This document shows, piece by piece, positions 26,901-35,819 of a stretch of DNA of 64,000 nucleotides. The stretch comes from Roseateles saccharophilus (GTDB lineage: Bacteria; Pseudomonadota; Gammaproteobacteria; Burkholderiales; Burkholderiaceae_C). Made by a program: the position numbers and the translations under genes. Under the pieces are notes generated by a model that was given only the letters and a program-made list of their open reading frames with translations, was not told the DNA's origin and did not search any database. The DNA lies in contig NZ_SMBU01000006.1 of the NCBI RefSeq assembly GCF_004342485.1, positions 62,001 through 126,000 of the forward strand. The letters run 5' to 3'. Within the stretch, counting starts at the first letter, position 1. Each line of letters starts with the position of its first letter.

Positions 26901-29507
26901 TCAGAGCTTATAGGTGACGCCGACGTTGAAGCGGCGGCCGAACTGGAAGTTCTCCTGGCGATACGGGTCGTTGGAGTAGGTGTAGAAGACCTTCTGGTTG
27001 GTCGCGTTCTCGACACCGAAGCGCACCGAGACATGCTCGTCGAGCTTCTGCGACAGGTTCAGCGACACCCAGGTCTCGGCACCGTTTTGCTGGATCAGCG
27101 TCGAGTCCCAGGTCGGCGCGCGGTTGTAGGCCGTGTGGTGGTTGGCCGACAGGCGGGCCTCGAAGCCGTTGCGCTCATACCAGACCGTCAGGCCGCCGTT
27201 GCCCTTCATCAGGCCGTTGGCCGAGATGGGCACGAAGGTCTTGCCGCTCTGGTCGCCGTTCTCCTTGATGTTGCCGGTGCTGTAGGTGTAGTTGGTCGTC
27301 AGCCCCAGGCCGTTGGAGAAGGACTGCTGGTAGACCAGTTCCAGCCCGTGCACGTCGCCGCCGTCGCGGTTGACCTGCTGGGTGCAGTAGGCCGCCTTGC
27401 CGGCATAGCTGCAGGCCACGGACGCGAGGCCGATGTAGTCCTTCACCTGCTTGTAGAACAGCCCGGCGGAGAAGAAATTGCCCTTGCCGAAGTAGCGCTG
27501 GTAGGCCAGGTCGATCTGGTCGGCCATCATTGGCTTCAGGCGCGGATTGCCGCCGGAGACGATGGTGGGGTTGACGCCGTTGGGGTCGATCGTGACGGTC
27601 TGCGCCGAGGTCATCACGTCCAGCGGTGCGCGCGACAGCGCGCGGGCCATGCCGAAGCGCAACTGGTTCTCGTCGTTCTCGTCGAGGCTCAGAACGAGGT
27701 TGAGGCTGGGCAGGGCGCGGGTGTAGCTGATGCCGTCCTGCGTGGGCGTCACGACGTTGTTGATCAGCGAATTGCCATAGCCGGTCTGGCTGGTGTGCAC
27801 GAGGCGCAGGCCGACGTTGCCGCGGTAGCCCAGGGTGCCGACGCTGCCGTTCAGGTCGCCCTGCACATAGGCGGCGGCGCTGTTCTCCTTGGCGCGCCAG
27901 TCCTTGGCGACGAGGTCGTTGGTGGAGGGCGTGCGGCCGTCGGCGCTCAGCGTCGAGGCGCCGAAGAGCTTGGTGATCTCGTTCTCGACGTTGCCGAAGG
28001 CGACGAAGTCGGGGCGGCCGGACACGGCCACGCGGTGCAGGTCGCTGGGGTTGAACTGGACCCAGCCGTAGTCCCAGGAGGTCTGGTCATAGCGCTTCTC
28101 GCGCTGCGTCGCGCGCAGGCCGAACTTCAGCTTGTTCAGGTCGCCGAAGACCAGGCGGCGCGTGAAGTTGAGCTGCTCCGAGTCCAGCTTGTCGTGCAGC
28201 GTGCCTGCATAGGTCGGGCCCCAGGTCTCGCCGGTCCAGTTGTTGAAGCTGGCGGGGTTGCCGCTGTCGGCACTGAAGTTGTAGGTGCTCCAGCCGTCCT
28301 TCGGGAAGTTCCAGCTCAGCGTGCCGGTGCCGGGGTTGTTCATGTCCAGCTCGACGGCCGTCCAGTGGGTGTCGCGGTCGGCGGTGGAGTGGGCCAGGTC
28401 GGCGTCGATCTGCCAGTCGTCGAGCTTCCACTTCGCGTTCAGGCCGGTGGCGAAGTCCTTCATGTCCTGCTTCCACAGGCCGTTGATGGTCTTCAGCGCC
28501 GCATTGGTCAGGGTCCCGCCGGTCACATAGCCGCCGCTGATGGTGGGCGAACCGCTGTACGCGGCCGCGCAGCCGGCGTTGGCCCACTGGCAGGTGTCGG
28601 CCGTGTGGATGTATTGCTGCTCCTTGATGTCGGAGCGGGCCGCGTAGACGTCGCCGGTCAGCGCGAACGTGGCGTCCGGCTTGTACTCGAGCTTGCCCAG
28701 CACGCTGGAGCGCTTGTTGGTGCCGTTCTTGACGGCGTTCTGGAACCCCCAGGACTCGATGCCGGGGTTCTTGTTGCCGTTGCCGCTGTCGAAGCCCCAG
28801 TTCTGCACGCCGTCCTGCAGCACCGGCTGGTCGTAGTAGCTGAAGGCCAGCGCCACGCCGACGGTGCGGTTGGCGAATTGGTCGACATAGATGCCGCCCA
28901 GGCGCGGCGACCACTTCTTGGCGCCGCCGATGCTGGCGGCGAGCTGGTAGTAGTTGGCGTCGGCCTTCAGCGACAGCTCACGGCCCTTGTAGTCCAGTGG
29001 GCTGACGGTCTGCAGGTCGATGGTGGTGGCGATGCCGCCCTCGGCGATGTCGGCCTGCTGGGTCTTGTAGATGGTGGCGCCCGACACCGATTCGGACGGG
29101 AACATCTCGAAGCGCACCGCGCGGTCGGGCTCGGAGGACGCGAACTCGCGCCCGTTCAGCGTCGCGCCGACGAAGCGCGGGCCCAGGCCGCGCGCGACGA
29201 TCTGGCTGGCATTGCCGCGGTCGATGCCGGCCGACATGCCTGGCAGCCGCGCCAGCGACTCGGCGATGGTCGTGTCGGGCAGCTTGCCGATGTCTTCCGA
29301 CGCGATGACCTCGATCTGGCTGTTGGAGGCCTCCTTGGTGTCCAGCGCCTTGCGCACCGAGGCACGGATGCCGCTGACGACAACGGTGTCCAGCGCCTCG
29401 GTCTTGGCATCGGCGGGGGCGGGCGCGGTCTGGGCGGCCGCGGGCAGCAGCACGAAGGCCTGTATCAGCAGGCACAGCCGGGACGGGGCGAAGGGGATCT
29501 TGGGCAT
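26901..29507 (-). CDS. TonB-dependent receptor, Caulobacter-type (large)
   Basis: An outer-membrane active-uptake channel of 868 residues. A signal peptide (MPKIPFAPSRLCLLIQAFVL, cleavage near AAAQ) is followed by the TonB box and plug (LDTVVVSGIRASVRKALDTK; AESLARLPGMSAGIDRG; GLGPRFVGATLNGREFASS), then a 22-strand barrel ending in the typical aromatic C-terminus (FNVGVTYKL). The plug sequence is of the group typical for carbohydrate and oligosaccharide receptors of Caulobacter and Xanthomonas. Four cysteines appear in extracellular-loop regions. It lies 4 kb from the xylan locus, so uptake of xylo-oligosaccharides is possible but unproven. The 238 bases upstream show no operator like those of the xylan genes. 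Confidence 0.92.
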   Translation of the reverse strand: MPKIPFAPSRLCLLIQAFVLLPAAAQTAPAPADAKTEALDTVVVSGIRASVRKALDTKEASNSQIEVIASEDIGKLPDTTIAESLARLPGMSAGIDRGNASQIVARGLGPRFVGATLNGREFASSEPDRAVRFEMFPSESVSGATIYKTQQADIAEGGIATTIDLQTVSPLDYKGRELSLKADANYYQLAASIGGAKKWSPRLGGIYVDQFANRTVGVALAFSYYDQPVLQDGVQNWGFDSGNGNKNPGIESWGFQNAVKNGTNKRSSVLGKLEYKPDATFALTGDVYAARSDIKEQQYIHTADTCQWANAGCAAAYSGSPTISGGYVTGGTLTNAALKTINGLWKQDMKDFATGLNAKWKLDDWQIDADLAHSTADRDTHWTAVELDMNNPGTGTLSWNFPKDGWSTYNFSADSGNPASFNNWTGETWGPTYAGTLHDKLDSEQLNFTRRLVFGDLNKLKFGLRATQREKRYDQTSWDYGWVQFNPSDLHRVAVSGRPDFVAFGNVENEITKLFGASTLSADGRTPSTNDLVAKDWRAKENSAAAYVQGDLNGSVGTLGYRGNVGLRLVHTSQTGYGNSLINNVVTPTQDGISYTRALPSLNLVLSLDENDENQLRFGMARALSRAPLDVMTSAQTVTIDPNGVNPTIVSGGNPRLKPMMADQIDLAYQRYFGKGNFFSAGLFYKQVKDYIGLASVACSYAGKAAYCTQQVNRDGGDVHGLELVYQQSFSNGLGLTTNYTYSTGNIKENGDQSGKTFVPISANGLMKGNGGLTVWYERNGFEARLSANHHTAYNRAPTWDSTLIQQNGAETWVSLNLSQKLDEHVSVRFGVENATNQKVFYTYSNDPYRQENFQFGRRFNVGVTYKL

Positions 29508-29745
29508 GGGGTCTCCGTAGGCTTCTCTTTGTGGCAACGGCCCTCTGAGGGGCCGGCTGAAGCCATGGTACGAAGCGGTTACGGTCCGCAGATATGACTC
29601 TTTTGCGTCTTCGTATAGTGAATTCGGATGCATCCATGCGGATTCCGTGCAACTCCTCCGGCAAGAGGCGGGCAGGGGTGCCACCTAAAATTCGGGGCCC
29701 AACCCTTCACTTCGCCCGGCGCCCGCAGGACTGCCGGCACTCCCG

Positions 29746-30534
29746 ATGCGTCTTCCCGTTCTTGCCGTCGCCCTCTCGCTGTTGACCGCCTCCGGCGCGG
29801 CCCTCGCGGACCGTGACGTGCTGTGGAAGATCATCGACGGCGGTTGCGTGCCGGGCGCGGCCACCGGCCAGATGCCACCGCCCTGCACGCGCGTCGAGAT
29901 GCCGGCCGGGCGCGAGTTCGGCTGGGCCGTCATGAAGGACCGCCGCGGCGTGCTGCAATACCTGCTGCTGCCCACGGCCCGCATCGCCGGCATCGAGAGC
30001 CCGGAGCTGCTGAAGGCCGACACGCCCAATTTCTTCGCCCAGGCCTGGCATGCGCGCGACCTGCTCGACCAGCTCAACGGCCACCCGCTGCCGCGCGATG
30101 CCGTGTCGCTGACGCTGAACCCGGCGCACCGCCGCAGCCAGGACCAGTTCCACATCCACATCTCCTGCACCCGGCCAGAACTGCGGGCGCGGCTGCTGGC
30201 GGCCGAGGCGGACATCCCGGCGACCTGGGTGCCCCTGCCCGGCGGCTGGCTGGGCCACACCTGGCTGGTGCGCCGCGTCGACGGCGATGCGCTGGACGGC
30301 GTCAACCCCATCACCGACATCGCGGCTCATGTGCCGGGCGCGGTGGACGACATGGGCGCCGTGGGCGTCGGCGTCGTGGCCATGACCTTCAAGGATGGCA
30401 GGCAGGGCTTCGTGCTGATGGCCACCCACCGCGACGACGACGGCAGCAGCGGCCTGGCCGAGCACGACGTGCAGGACCATGACTGCGCCCTCGTCAAGGT
30501 GGAGTCTGCGGCCCGCACGCCCGCCGGGCCGTGA
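29746..30534 (+). CDS. cdh: CDP-diacylglycerol diphosphatase
   Basis: The enzyme hydrolyses CDP-diacylglycerol to CMP and phosphatidate. It is 262 residues with a signal peptide or N-terminal anchor (MRLPVLAVALSLLTASGAAL). The catalytic region NPAHRRSQDQFHIHISC near residues 125-141 is the HIT-like Cdh signature, and the early DVLWKIIDGGCVP also fits. It would act at the periplasmic face of the inner membrane. It is divergent from the TonB-dependent receptor with 238 bases between; the histidine kinase follows 123 bases later on the same strand. No functional link is evident. Confidence 0.9.
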   Translation: MRLPVLAVALSLLTASGAALADRDVLWKIIDGGCVPGAATGQMPPPCTRVEMPAGREFGWAVMKDRRGVLQYLLLPTARIAGIESPELLKADTPNFFAQAWHARDLLDQLNGHPLPRDAVSLTLNPAHRRSQDQFHIHISCTRPELRARLLAAEADIPATWVPLPGGWLGHTWLVRRVDGDALDGVNPITDIAAHVPGAVDDMGAVGVGVVAMTFKDGRQGFVLMATHRDDDGSSGLAEHDVQDHDCALVKVESAARTPAGP

Positions 30535-30657
30535 GCCGGCCGGGCGATCCCGCTCGCCCGGTGACAGGCCTCTTACATCCGGCGACAAAGGCGGCCGAAG
30601 CCTGTTGGACTATCCTGTTAGCAGGCGGCCCGGCTCGGGTCGCGTACGGGAGTCGAC

Positions 30658-33162
30658 GTGCAAGCAAGTTGCCTGCCCCGGGATGGCGGCGTCCGCCAGG
30701 AGATTCGCGGGTCGGAAACCCCGGCCTTTCTGCTGGACCAGCCGGTCGGGCCGCGTGAACGGCGCCTTGCGCTGATCGTCGTACTGGTTTCGGCGGCACT
30801 GTTCGCCGCGCTGCTGCCGTTCGCGCAGCTGAAGCTCGCGCCGGTGCCGGCCTTCATCCCGATCTACGAGTCGGCCCTGGTGCTGACGGACTTGATCACG
30901 GCGGTGCTGCTGTTCGGCCAGTTCCGCATCCTGCGCGAGCAGTCGCTGCTGCTGCTGGCCAGCGGCTACCTGTTCACCGCTGCGATGGCGACAGCGCATG
31001 CATTGAGCTTCCCCGGCCTGTTCAGCGCGACGGGCCTGCTCGGCGCAAGCACGCAGACGACGGTCTGGCTCTACATGCTCTGGCACGGTGGCTTTCCGCT
31101 TTTCGTGCTCGGCTATGCCTTGCCGAGGGGCCGTCCCGGGCCGAAGCTGCCCGCCGCCGGCTGGCCCCTGCTGACCCTCGCCGCCGCCGCCTTCTTCGTC
31201 GCGCTGACGACGCTCGGCCACGAGCAGTTGCCGACGCTGTTGAGCGACGGCCACTACACGCCGGCCCTGTACATGACCGCCGGCACCGTCTGGGCTTTCA
31301 ACCTGCTGGCGCTGTGCCAGTTGTGGCGCCGGCGGCCGCGCACGGTGCTGGACCTGTGGCTGATGGTCGTCAGCTTGGCCTGGCTTTTCGACATCGCGTT
31401 GTCGGCGGTGTTCAATTCCGGTCGATTCGACCTGGGCTTCTATGCCGGGCGCATCTACGGCCTGCTGGCCTGCTCGCTGGTGCTGATGGAGTTGCTGCTG
31501 GAAAACAGCACGCTGTACGCAAGGCTATTTCGGGCCTACGAGGCCGACCACCGCCAGTCCGCGGCGCTCGCCGCGGCGCGTGACGAGGCCGAGGCGGCGA
31601 ACGCGGCCAAGAGCCTGTTCCTCGCCAGCATGAGCCACGAGATCCGAACGCCGATGAATGCCGTCATCGGCCTGACCAGCCTCGTGCTGGAGACCCGGCT
31701 CGACACGCGCCAGCGCGACTGCCTTGGCAAGGTTCACACCTCCTCCAAGGCATTGCTGATGCTGCTCAACGACATCCTCGACTATTCCAAGATCGAGGCC
31801 GGCAAGATCACGCTGGAAGCTGAGGAGTTCAGCCCCGAGGAGCTGATCGAGAACGTCGGCCACTTGTTCTCGGCCAAGCTCGACGAGACGGGGCTGGATC
31901 TGCTGTTCGAGTTCGACGAGCGCCTGCCCGGGCGCCTGCTCGGCGATGCGCTGCGGCTGACCCAGGTGCTGAACAACCTCGTCGGCAACGCGATCAAGTT
32001 CACGCCGCGAGGCGAGATCGTTGTGCGGGCCGATGTCCTCGGCGAACAGGATGGCCGTGTGCGGCTTGGCATCGCCGTGCGCGACACCGGCATCGGCATG
32101 ACGCCCGAGCAGGTGTCGCAGCTGTTCCAGGTCTTCGGCCAGGCCGACGCGTCGATCGCACGGCGCTATGGCGGCACAGGTCTCGGGCTGGCGATCTGCA
32201 GGCGTCTCGTCGAGTTGATGGATGGCGAATTCGACGTCGTCAGCGCCCCCGGCCAGGGCAGCCAGTTCCGCTTCAGCTGCAGCTTCGGCAAGGCCGGTCC
32301 GGACGTCGAGCGAATCGACCTGCACCGCATCCGCGGCATGCGCACCCTGGTCGTCGACGCCCAGCCCACCGAGCGGCTGATCCTGCAGCAGATGCTGCTG
32401 AGCTGGCGCTTCCAGGTCGGCGTCGCCTCCGGCAGCGACGAGGCACTGCACCGGCTGCGCCAGGCCGACCCGCTGCACCCCTGCGAACTGCTGCTGCTGG
32501 ACTGGAAGACCGCCGGTGCCGGCTTCATCGATGCGGCGCGGCGCGCCGCCATGGAGCACGGCTGTCCGCCGCCGGCCGTCATCGTGCTGGCCGGCCTGCA
32601 CGCCAGCCAGCGCGTCGCCGAAGCGCTGCAGGGGCGGCCGGCCAGCAGCGTTCTCGTCAAGCCGGTCACGCCGTCGCGTCTGTTCGATGCCATCACGCAT
32701 CTGCAGTCGGGCGGCGCCGAACGCGCCGCCGCCGTGCCGCCGGGCGAGGGCCTGGCCGATCTGGGCGACGCGATGCGGCCCATCCGCGGTGCGCGCGTGC
32801 TGCTGGTCGAGGACAACCCGGTCAACCAGCAGGTCGCGCTGGCCTTCCTGGAGATGGTGAAGCTGGATGTGGCGATCGCCGGCAACGGCCTGGATGCCGT
32901 GGACCGTGTGAAGGCCGAGCCCTTCGACGCCGTGCTGATGGACCTGCAAATGCCCGAGATGGACGGCTTGGCCGCGACGCGCCTGATCCGCGCGATGCCG
33001 CAGCATGCAGGCCTGCCCATCATCGCGATGACGGCAGGCGCGATGGAGTGCGACGTGCAGGACTGTCTGGCTGCCGGCATGAATGCCCACATCAGCAAGC
33101 CCATCGACCCCAGGCAACTGGTGCGCACACTGCTGGCCTGGGTCTCGCCGATCTCGCCCTAG
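30658..33162 (+). CDS. Hybrid sensor histidine kinase with MASE4 membrane domain
   Basis: The product is 834 residues. Residues about 35-285 are a MASE4 integral-membrane sensor ([20 protein letters not shown], then [18 protein letters not shown]). A short linker leads to HisKA with the phosphorylated His327 in [10 protein letters not shown], then HATPase_c ([33 protein letters not shown]). Two receivers follow: the first keeps Asp615 (LLLLDWK) but its acidic pair has become VVDAQ, so it may be weak; the second is intact with Asp762 ([11 protein letters not shown]). Start codon is GTG preceded by GGGAG. No HPt or output protein is encoded nearby, so the phosphorelay partner is elsewhere. Confidence 0.92.
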   Translation: MQASCLPRDGGVRQEIRGSETPAFLLDQPVGPRERRLALIVVLVSAALFAALLPFAQLKLAPVPAFIPIYESALVLTDLITAVLLFGQFRILREQSLLLLASGYLFTAAMATAHALSFPGLFSATGLLGASTQTTVWLYMLWHGGFPLFVLGYALPRGRPGPKLPAAGWPLLTLAAAAFFVALTTLGHEQLPTLLSDGHYTPALYMTAGTVWAFNLLALCQLWRRRPRTVLDLWLMVVSLAWLFDIALSAVFNSGRFDLGFYAGRIYGLLACSLVLMELLLENSTLYARLFRAYEADHRQSAALAAARDEAEAANAAKSLFLASMSHEIRTPMNAVIGLTSLVLETRLDTRQRDCLGKVHTSSKALLMLLNDILDYSKIEAGKITLEAEEFSPEELIENVGHLFSAKLDETGLDLLFEFDERLPGRLLGDALRLTQVLNNLVGNAIKFTPRGEIVVRADVLGEQDGRVRLGIAVRDTGIGMTPEQVSQLFQVFGQADASIARRYGGTGLGLAICRRLVELMDGEFDVVSAPGQGSQFRFSCSFGKAGPDVERIDLHRIRGMRTLVVDAQPTERLILQQMLLSWRFQVGVASGSDEALHRLRQADPLHPCELLLLDWKTAGAGFIDAARRAAMEHGCPPPAVIVLAGLHASQRVAEALQGRPASSVLVKPVTPSRLFDAITHLQSGGAERAAAVPPGEGLADLGDAMRPIRGARVLLVEDNPVNQQVALAFLEMVKLDVAIAGNGLDAVDRVKAEPFDAVLMDLQMPEMDGLAATRLIRAMPQHAGLPIIAMTAGAMECDVQDCLAAGMNAHISKPIDPRQLVRTLLAWVSPISP

Positions 33163-33187
33163 GGAAGTCCGCAGGTTGCCGGGAAAA

Positions 33188-33201
33188 TGGTTGCGCTATC
33201 A
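33188..33201. promoter_or_regulatory. LacI-type operator before the SGNH esterase
   Basis: TGGTTGCGCTATCA is close to the palindrome TGGTAGCGCTACCA used by LacI-family xylan/xylose regulators (the Xanthomonas xyl-box is similar). It overlaps one arm of a larger inverted repeat TGCGCTATC-N7-GATAGCGCA. It lies 36 bases before the ATG. Confidence 0.6.
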
Positions 33202-33236
33202 TTTTTCGATAGCGCAGCTGGGATGACGCCGCCGCC

Positions 33237-34490
33237 ATGACTCGATTTGCAATCACGCGGCGTCGCTCAGGCGCCTGGATGCTGGCCACCGTGCTGGCGC
33301 TGGCCGGTTGTGCCGGCGCTCCCGGGGGCGCAACGGACGCGGGCTGGGTGGCGGCCTGGGGCAGCGCGATGCTGGAGCAGGCGCCGCCGGCCACAGCCGC
33401 GCCCTGGCAGCAGCCGATGCGCGACGTCAGCCTGCGCCAGCTCGTGCGCGTGGATGCCGCGGGGCCGGCGCTGCGCGTGCGCATCAGCAACCTTTTCGGC
33501 GCCGAGCCCTTGCTCGTCGGCGCGGCCAGCGTCGCGCGCCCCGGCGCCGCGCCGCTGCCGCTGCGCTTCGGTGGCGGCCGCGAGCTGGCGCTGGCGCCGC
33601 ATGCCGAGGCCTGGAGCGACGCCGTCGAGCTGGCCCTGCCGCGCGGCGCCGAACTCGCCGTGCAGCTCTACGTGCGCGCCGGCCCGGCGCTGGCCAGCGT
33701 GCACCCGGGTTCGCGCATGCGCAGCTGGGCCGTGGCCGGCAACCGGGTGGACGCCGCCGCCTGGCCCGAGGCCGTGGCCCAGGAGGGCTGGTGGCATCTG
33801 GCCGCGGTCGACGTGCGCGCGGGCCCGCGGGCCGTGCTCGTCGCGACGGGCGACTCCATCACCGACGGCTATGGCGTGCCCTCGGGCAGCTACCAGCGCT
33901 GGACCGATGTGCTGTCGCAGCGGCTGGCCGCCGGGGGCCGCGACGCGGTGGTCGTGAACACCGGCATCGGCGGCGGCCGGCTGCTGCGCGACGGCCTCGG
34001 CCCCAGCCTCGTGTCGCGCTTCGAGCGTGACGTGCTGGCGCGCAGCGGCGTCACGCATGCCCTTGTGCTGATCGGTGTGAACGATCTTGGCATCAGCCAC
34101 CGCGGCCGGCCGACGACGGCGGCCTCGCGCGCGGCGCTGCTGGCCGAGCTGCAGGCCGGCTTCACGGGCCTGGCTGAGCGCGCGCGGGCCCGCGGCGTCT
34201 GCCTGATCGGCGCCACCGTCATGCCCTATTCGGGCAGCGGCTACTACGCGCCCGGCCCCGAGAACGAGGCCGACCGCCAGGCGCTGAACGCCTGGCTGCG
34301 CGAGCCGGGCCGCTTCGACGCGCTGCTGGATTTCGACGCGCTGATGCGCGACCCGGCGCGCCCGGCCTGGCTGCGCGCCGACGTCGACAACGACGGCCTG
34401 CACCCCTCGCTGGCCGGCTACCGCGCGATGGCCCAGGCCTTCCCGGTCGAGCTGCTCGACCGCCGCTGTCCGAAGCTCGGCGCCCTCTGA
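33237..34490 (+). CDS. SGNH/GDSL-family esterase lipoprotein
   Basis: The product is 417 residues. The N-terminus has a lipoprotein signal peptide ending in the lipobox LAGCAG (Cys near residue 25). A beta-rich domain precedes the hydrolase domain, whose blocks are ATGDSITDGYG (nucleophile Ser), GIGGGRLL, IGVNDLG (block III Asn) and DNDGLHPSLAG (Asp and His). It should act outside the cytoplasm on ester bonds. Position in the xylan locus and the operator in front suggest removal of acetyl or other acyl groups from xylan or xylo-oligosaccharides. That substrate is an inference; SGNH enzymes are diverse. Confidence 0.82.
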   Translation: MTRFAITRRRSGAWMLATVLALAGCAGAPGGATDAGWVAAWGSAMLEQAPPATAAPWQQPMRDVSLRQLVRVDAAGPALRVRISNLFGAEPLLVGAASVARPGAAPLPLRFGGGRELALAPHAEAWSDAVELALPRGAELAVQLYVRAGPALASVHPGSRMRSWAVAGNRVDAAAWPEAVAQEGWWHLAAVDVRAGPRAVLVATGDSITDGYGVPSGSYQRWTDVLSQRLAAGGRDAVVVNTGIGGGRLLRDGLGPSLVSRFERDVLARSGVTHALVLIGVNDLGISHRGRPTTAASRAALLAELQAGFTGLAERARARGVCLIGATVMPYSGSGYYAPGPENEADRQALNAWLREPGRFDALLDFDALMRDPARPAWLRADVDNDGLHPSLAGYRAMAQAFPVELLDRRCPKLGAL

Positions 34491-34584
34491 GTTCGCGCCA
34501 GGCTGCTAAGCCCGCGGCCGCGGAAATCGTCCTTGGCGCATCAGCGCGCGCCGCGCAGGTCGGCGGTATTCTTCCGCTTCATGC

Positions 34585-35628
34585 TCATGCGTCGAACTCC
34601 AGCCGCATGAAGCGCGACAGGCGCTGACCCGGGCGCAGCACGCAGCCCTGCTCGCGCCAGGCCGGGTGGTTGGGCGCGTCGGGGAAGAACTGGGGCTCCA
34701 GCGCGATGCCGGCATGGCGCCTGAACGGCCGGCCGTCGCGGCCGCGCGAGTTCTGCACGAAGTTGCCGCTGCAGACCTGCAGGCCGGGGTAGTCGGTATA
34801 GAGGCGCATCGCGAGCCGGCCGTCGCCGGCCATGAGCTCGGCCGCCGCCAGCTCGCCGCGCGCGGCGCCCGCGTCCAGCGCATAGCAGTGGTCGTAGCCG
34901 CCGGCCAGCAGCAATTGCGGCTCGTCGCGGCCCAGGCCGTCGCCGATGCGGCGGGCCTGGCGCAGGTCGAAGGCCGTGCCCTGCACCGCGGCGAGCTCGC
35001 CGGTGGGGATCATGTCGGCCCGCACCGGCAGCATCGCCGTGGCGGCGACGCGCAGGCGGTGCTCCTGCACCGAGGCGGCGTCGCCGTCGAGGTTGAAGTA
35101 GGGATGGCTGGTCAGGCTGACGGGGCAGGGCGCCGTCACGCGCGCGCCGAAGCGCAGCGTCAAGGCCGGCTGCGCGGGGTCGAGGCGGTACTCGACCTCG
35201 GCGTCCAGCGCGCCGGGGTAGCCCTGGTCGCCGTCGGGCGAGTGCAGGGCCAGGCGCAGATGCCGCGGGCCGTGGTCGACGACGGTCCAGGCGCGGCGGT
35301 CGAAGCCCTCGGGGCCGCCGTGCAGTTGGTTCGCGCCCTCGTTGGCCGGTAGGGCGTGGTGACGGCCGTCGAGCGTGAAGGCGGCACCCGCCAGGCGGTT
35401 GGCGTAGCGGCCGACGATGGCGCCGAAGAAGCCGGGTTCGTGCAGGTGTTCGGCCGCGGTCGTATGGCCGAGGATGGCTTCACGTCGGCTGCCATCGGGC
35501 AGCGGCACCCGGCAGGACAACCAGCGCCCGCCGTGGCTGCTGACCTGGATCTGCAGGCCGTCGGCCGTGCCGAGGGTGTAGACCGCGGGAGCCGGCTCGG
35601 CGGTGGGCGGCACGGGGTTGCGGATCAT
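34585..35628 (-). CDS. galM: Aldose 1-epimerase
   Basis: The enzyme interconverts alpha and beta anomers of aldoses. It is 347 residues, standard for GalM. Motifs visible are GRYANRLAGAAFTLDG, LHGGPEGFDRRAWTV (His), SLTSHPYFNLDG with the catalytic His, and a C-terminal GIALEPQFFPDAPNHP with the catalytic Glu. No signal peptide is seen, so it is cytoplasmic. In this locus it would speed equilibration of xylose anomers before isomerisation. It is divergent from the GH115-GH8 gene, and the shared 191-base intergenic region holds candidate LacI operators. Confidence 0.92.
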   Translation of the reverse strand: MIRNPVPPTAEPAPAVYTLGTADGLQIQVSSHGGRWLSCRVPLPDGSRREAILGHTTAAEHLHEPGFFGAIVGRYANRLAGAAFTLDGRHHALPANEGANQLHGGPEGFDRRAWTVVDHGPRHLRLALHSPDGDQGYPGALDAEVEYRLDPAQPALTLRFGARVTAPCPVSLTSHPYFNLDGDAASVQEHRLRVAATAMLPVRADMIPTGELAAVQGTAFDLRQARRIGDGLGRDEPQLLLAGGYDHCYALDAGAARGELAAAELMAGDGRLAMRLYTDYPGLQVCSGNFVQNSRGRDGRPFRRHAGIALEPQFFPDAPNHPAWREQGCVLRPGQRLSRFMRLEFDA

Positions 35629-35673
35629 GGCTGGGTGTTTGCGTAACCTTGTCGGCTATCGGCGATCGATAAA

Positions 35674-35687
35674 AGGTTACGCTACCA
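35674..35687. promoter_or_regulatory. LacI-type operator between galM and the GH115-GH8 gene
   Basis: AGGTTACGCTACCA matches 11 of 14 positions of TGGTAGCGCTACCA. A weaker related site, TGTTTGCGTAACCT, lies at 35636-35649 directly before galM. Together they place both divergent genes under the same control. Confidence 0.5.
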
Positions 35688-35752
35688 TGAAACCTTGTTT
35701 CTGCTATCGCTGTGGTGCAGGTGCCAGGAACATCCTTGGCAGTTGCTGAAGC

Positions 35753-35766
35753 TGATTGCGTAACCA
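35753..35766. promoter_or_regulatory. Additional LacI-type operator before the GH115-GH8 gene
   Basis: TGATTGCGTAACCA resembles the site at 48540 (TGATTGCGCAACCA) with one difference. It is 53 bases before the preferred ATG of the fusion enzyme. Confidence 0.45.
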
Positions 35767-35819
35767 TCAACGACGAAAGAGCGCCCGCGCAGGGCGCCGC
35801 GGCCTGGAGACAAGCGGTG

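Noticed and set aside
27033-29597. An 854-codon open frame on the plus strand opposite the TonB-dependent receptor
   Set aside because: It has the Val/Gly/Arg/Ala-rich composition of antisense frames in GC-rich DNA, no domain, and the minus-strand receptor is unambiguous. Similar long frames opposite nasA, nirB, the GH115-GH8 gene and xylA were rejected for the same reason.
30658-30720. An upstream ATG for the hybrid histidine kinase
   Set aside because: No in-frame ATG with a ribosome site precedes the GTG at 30658, which has GGGAG in the right place.
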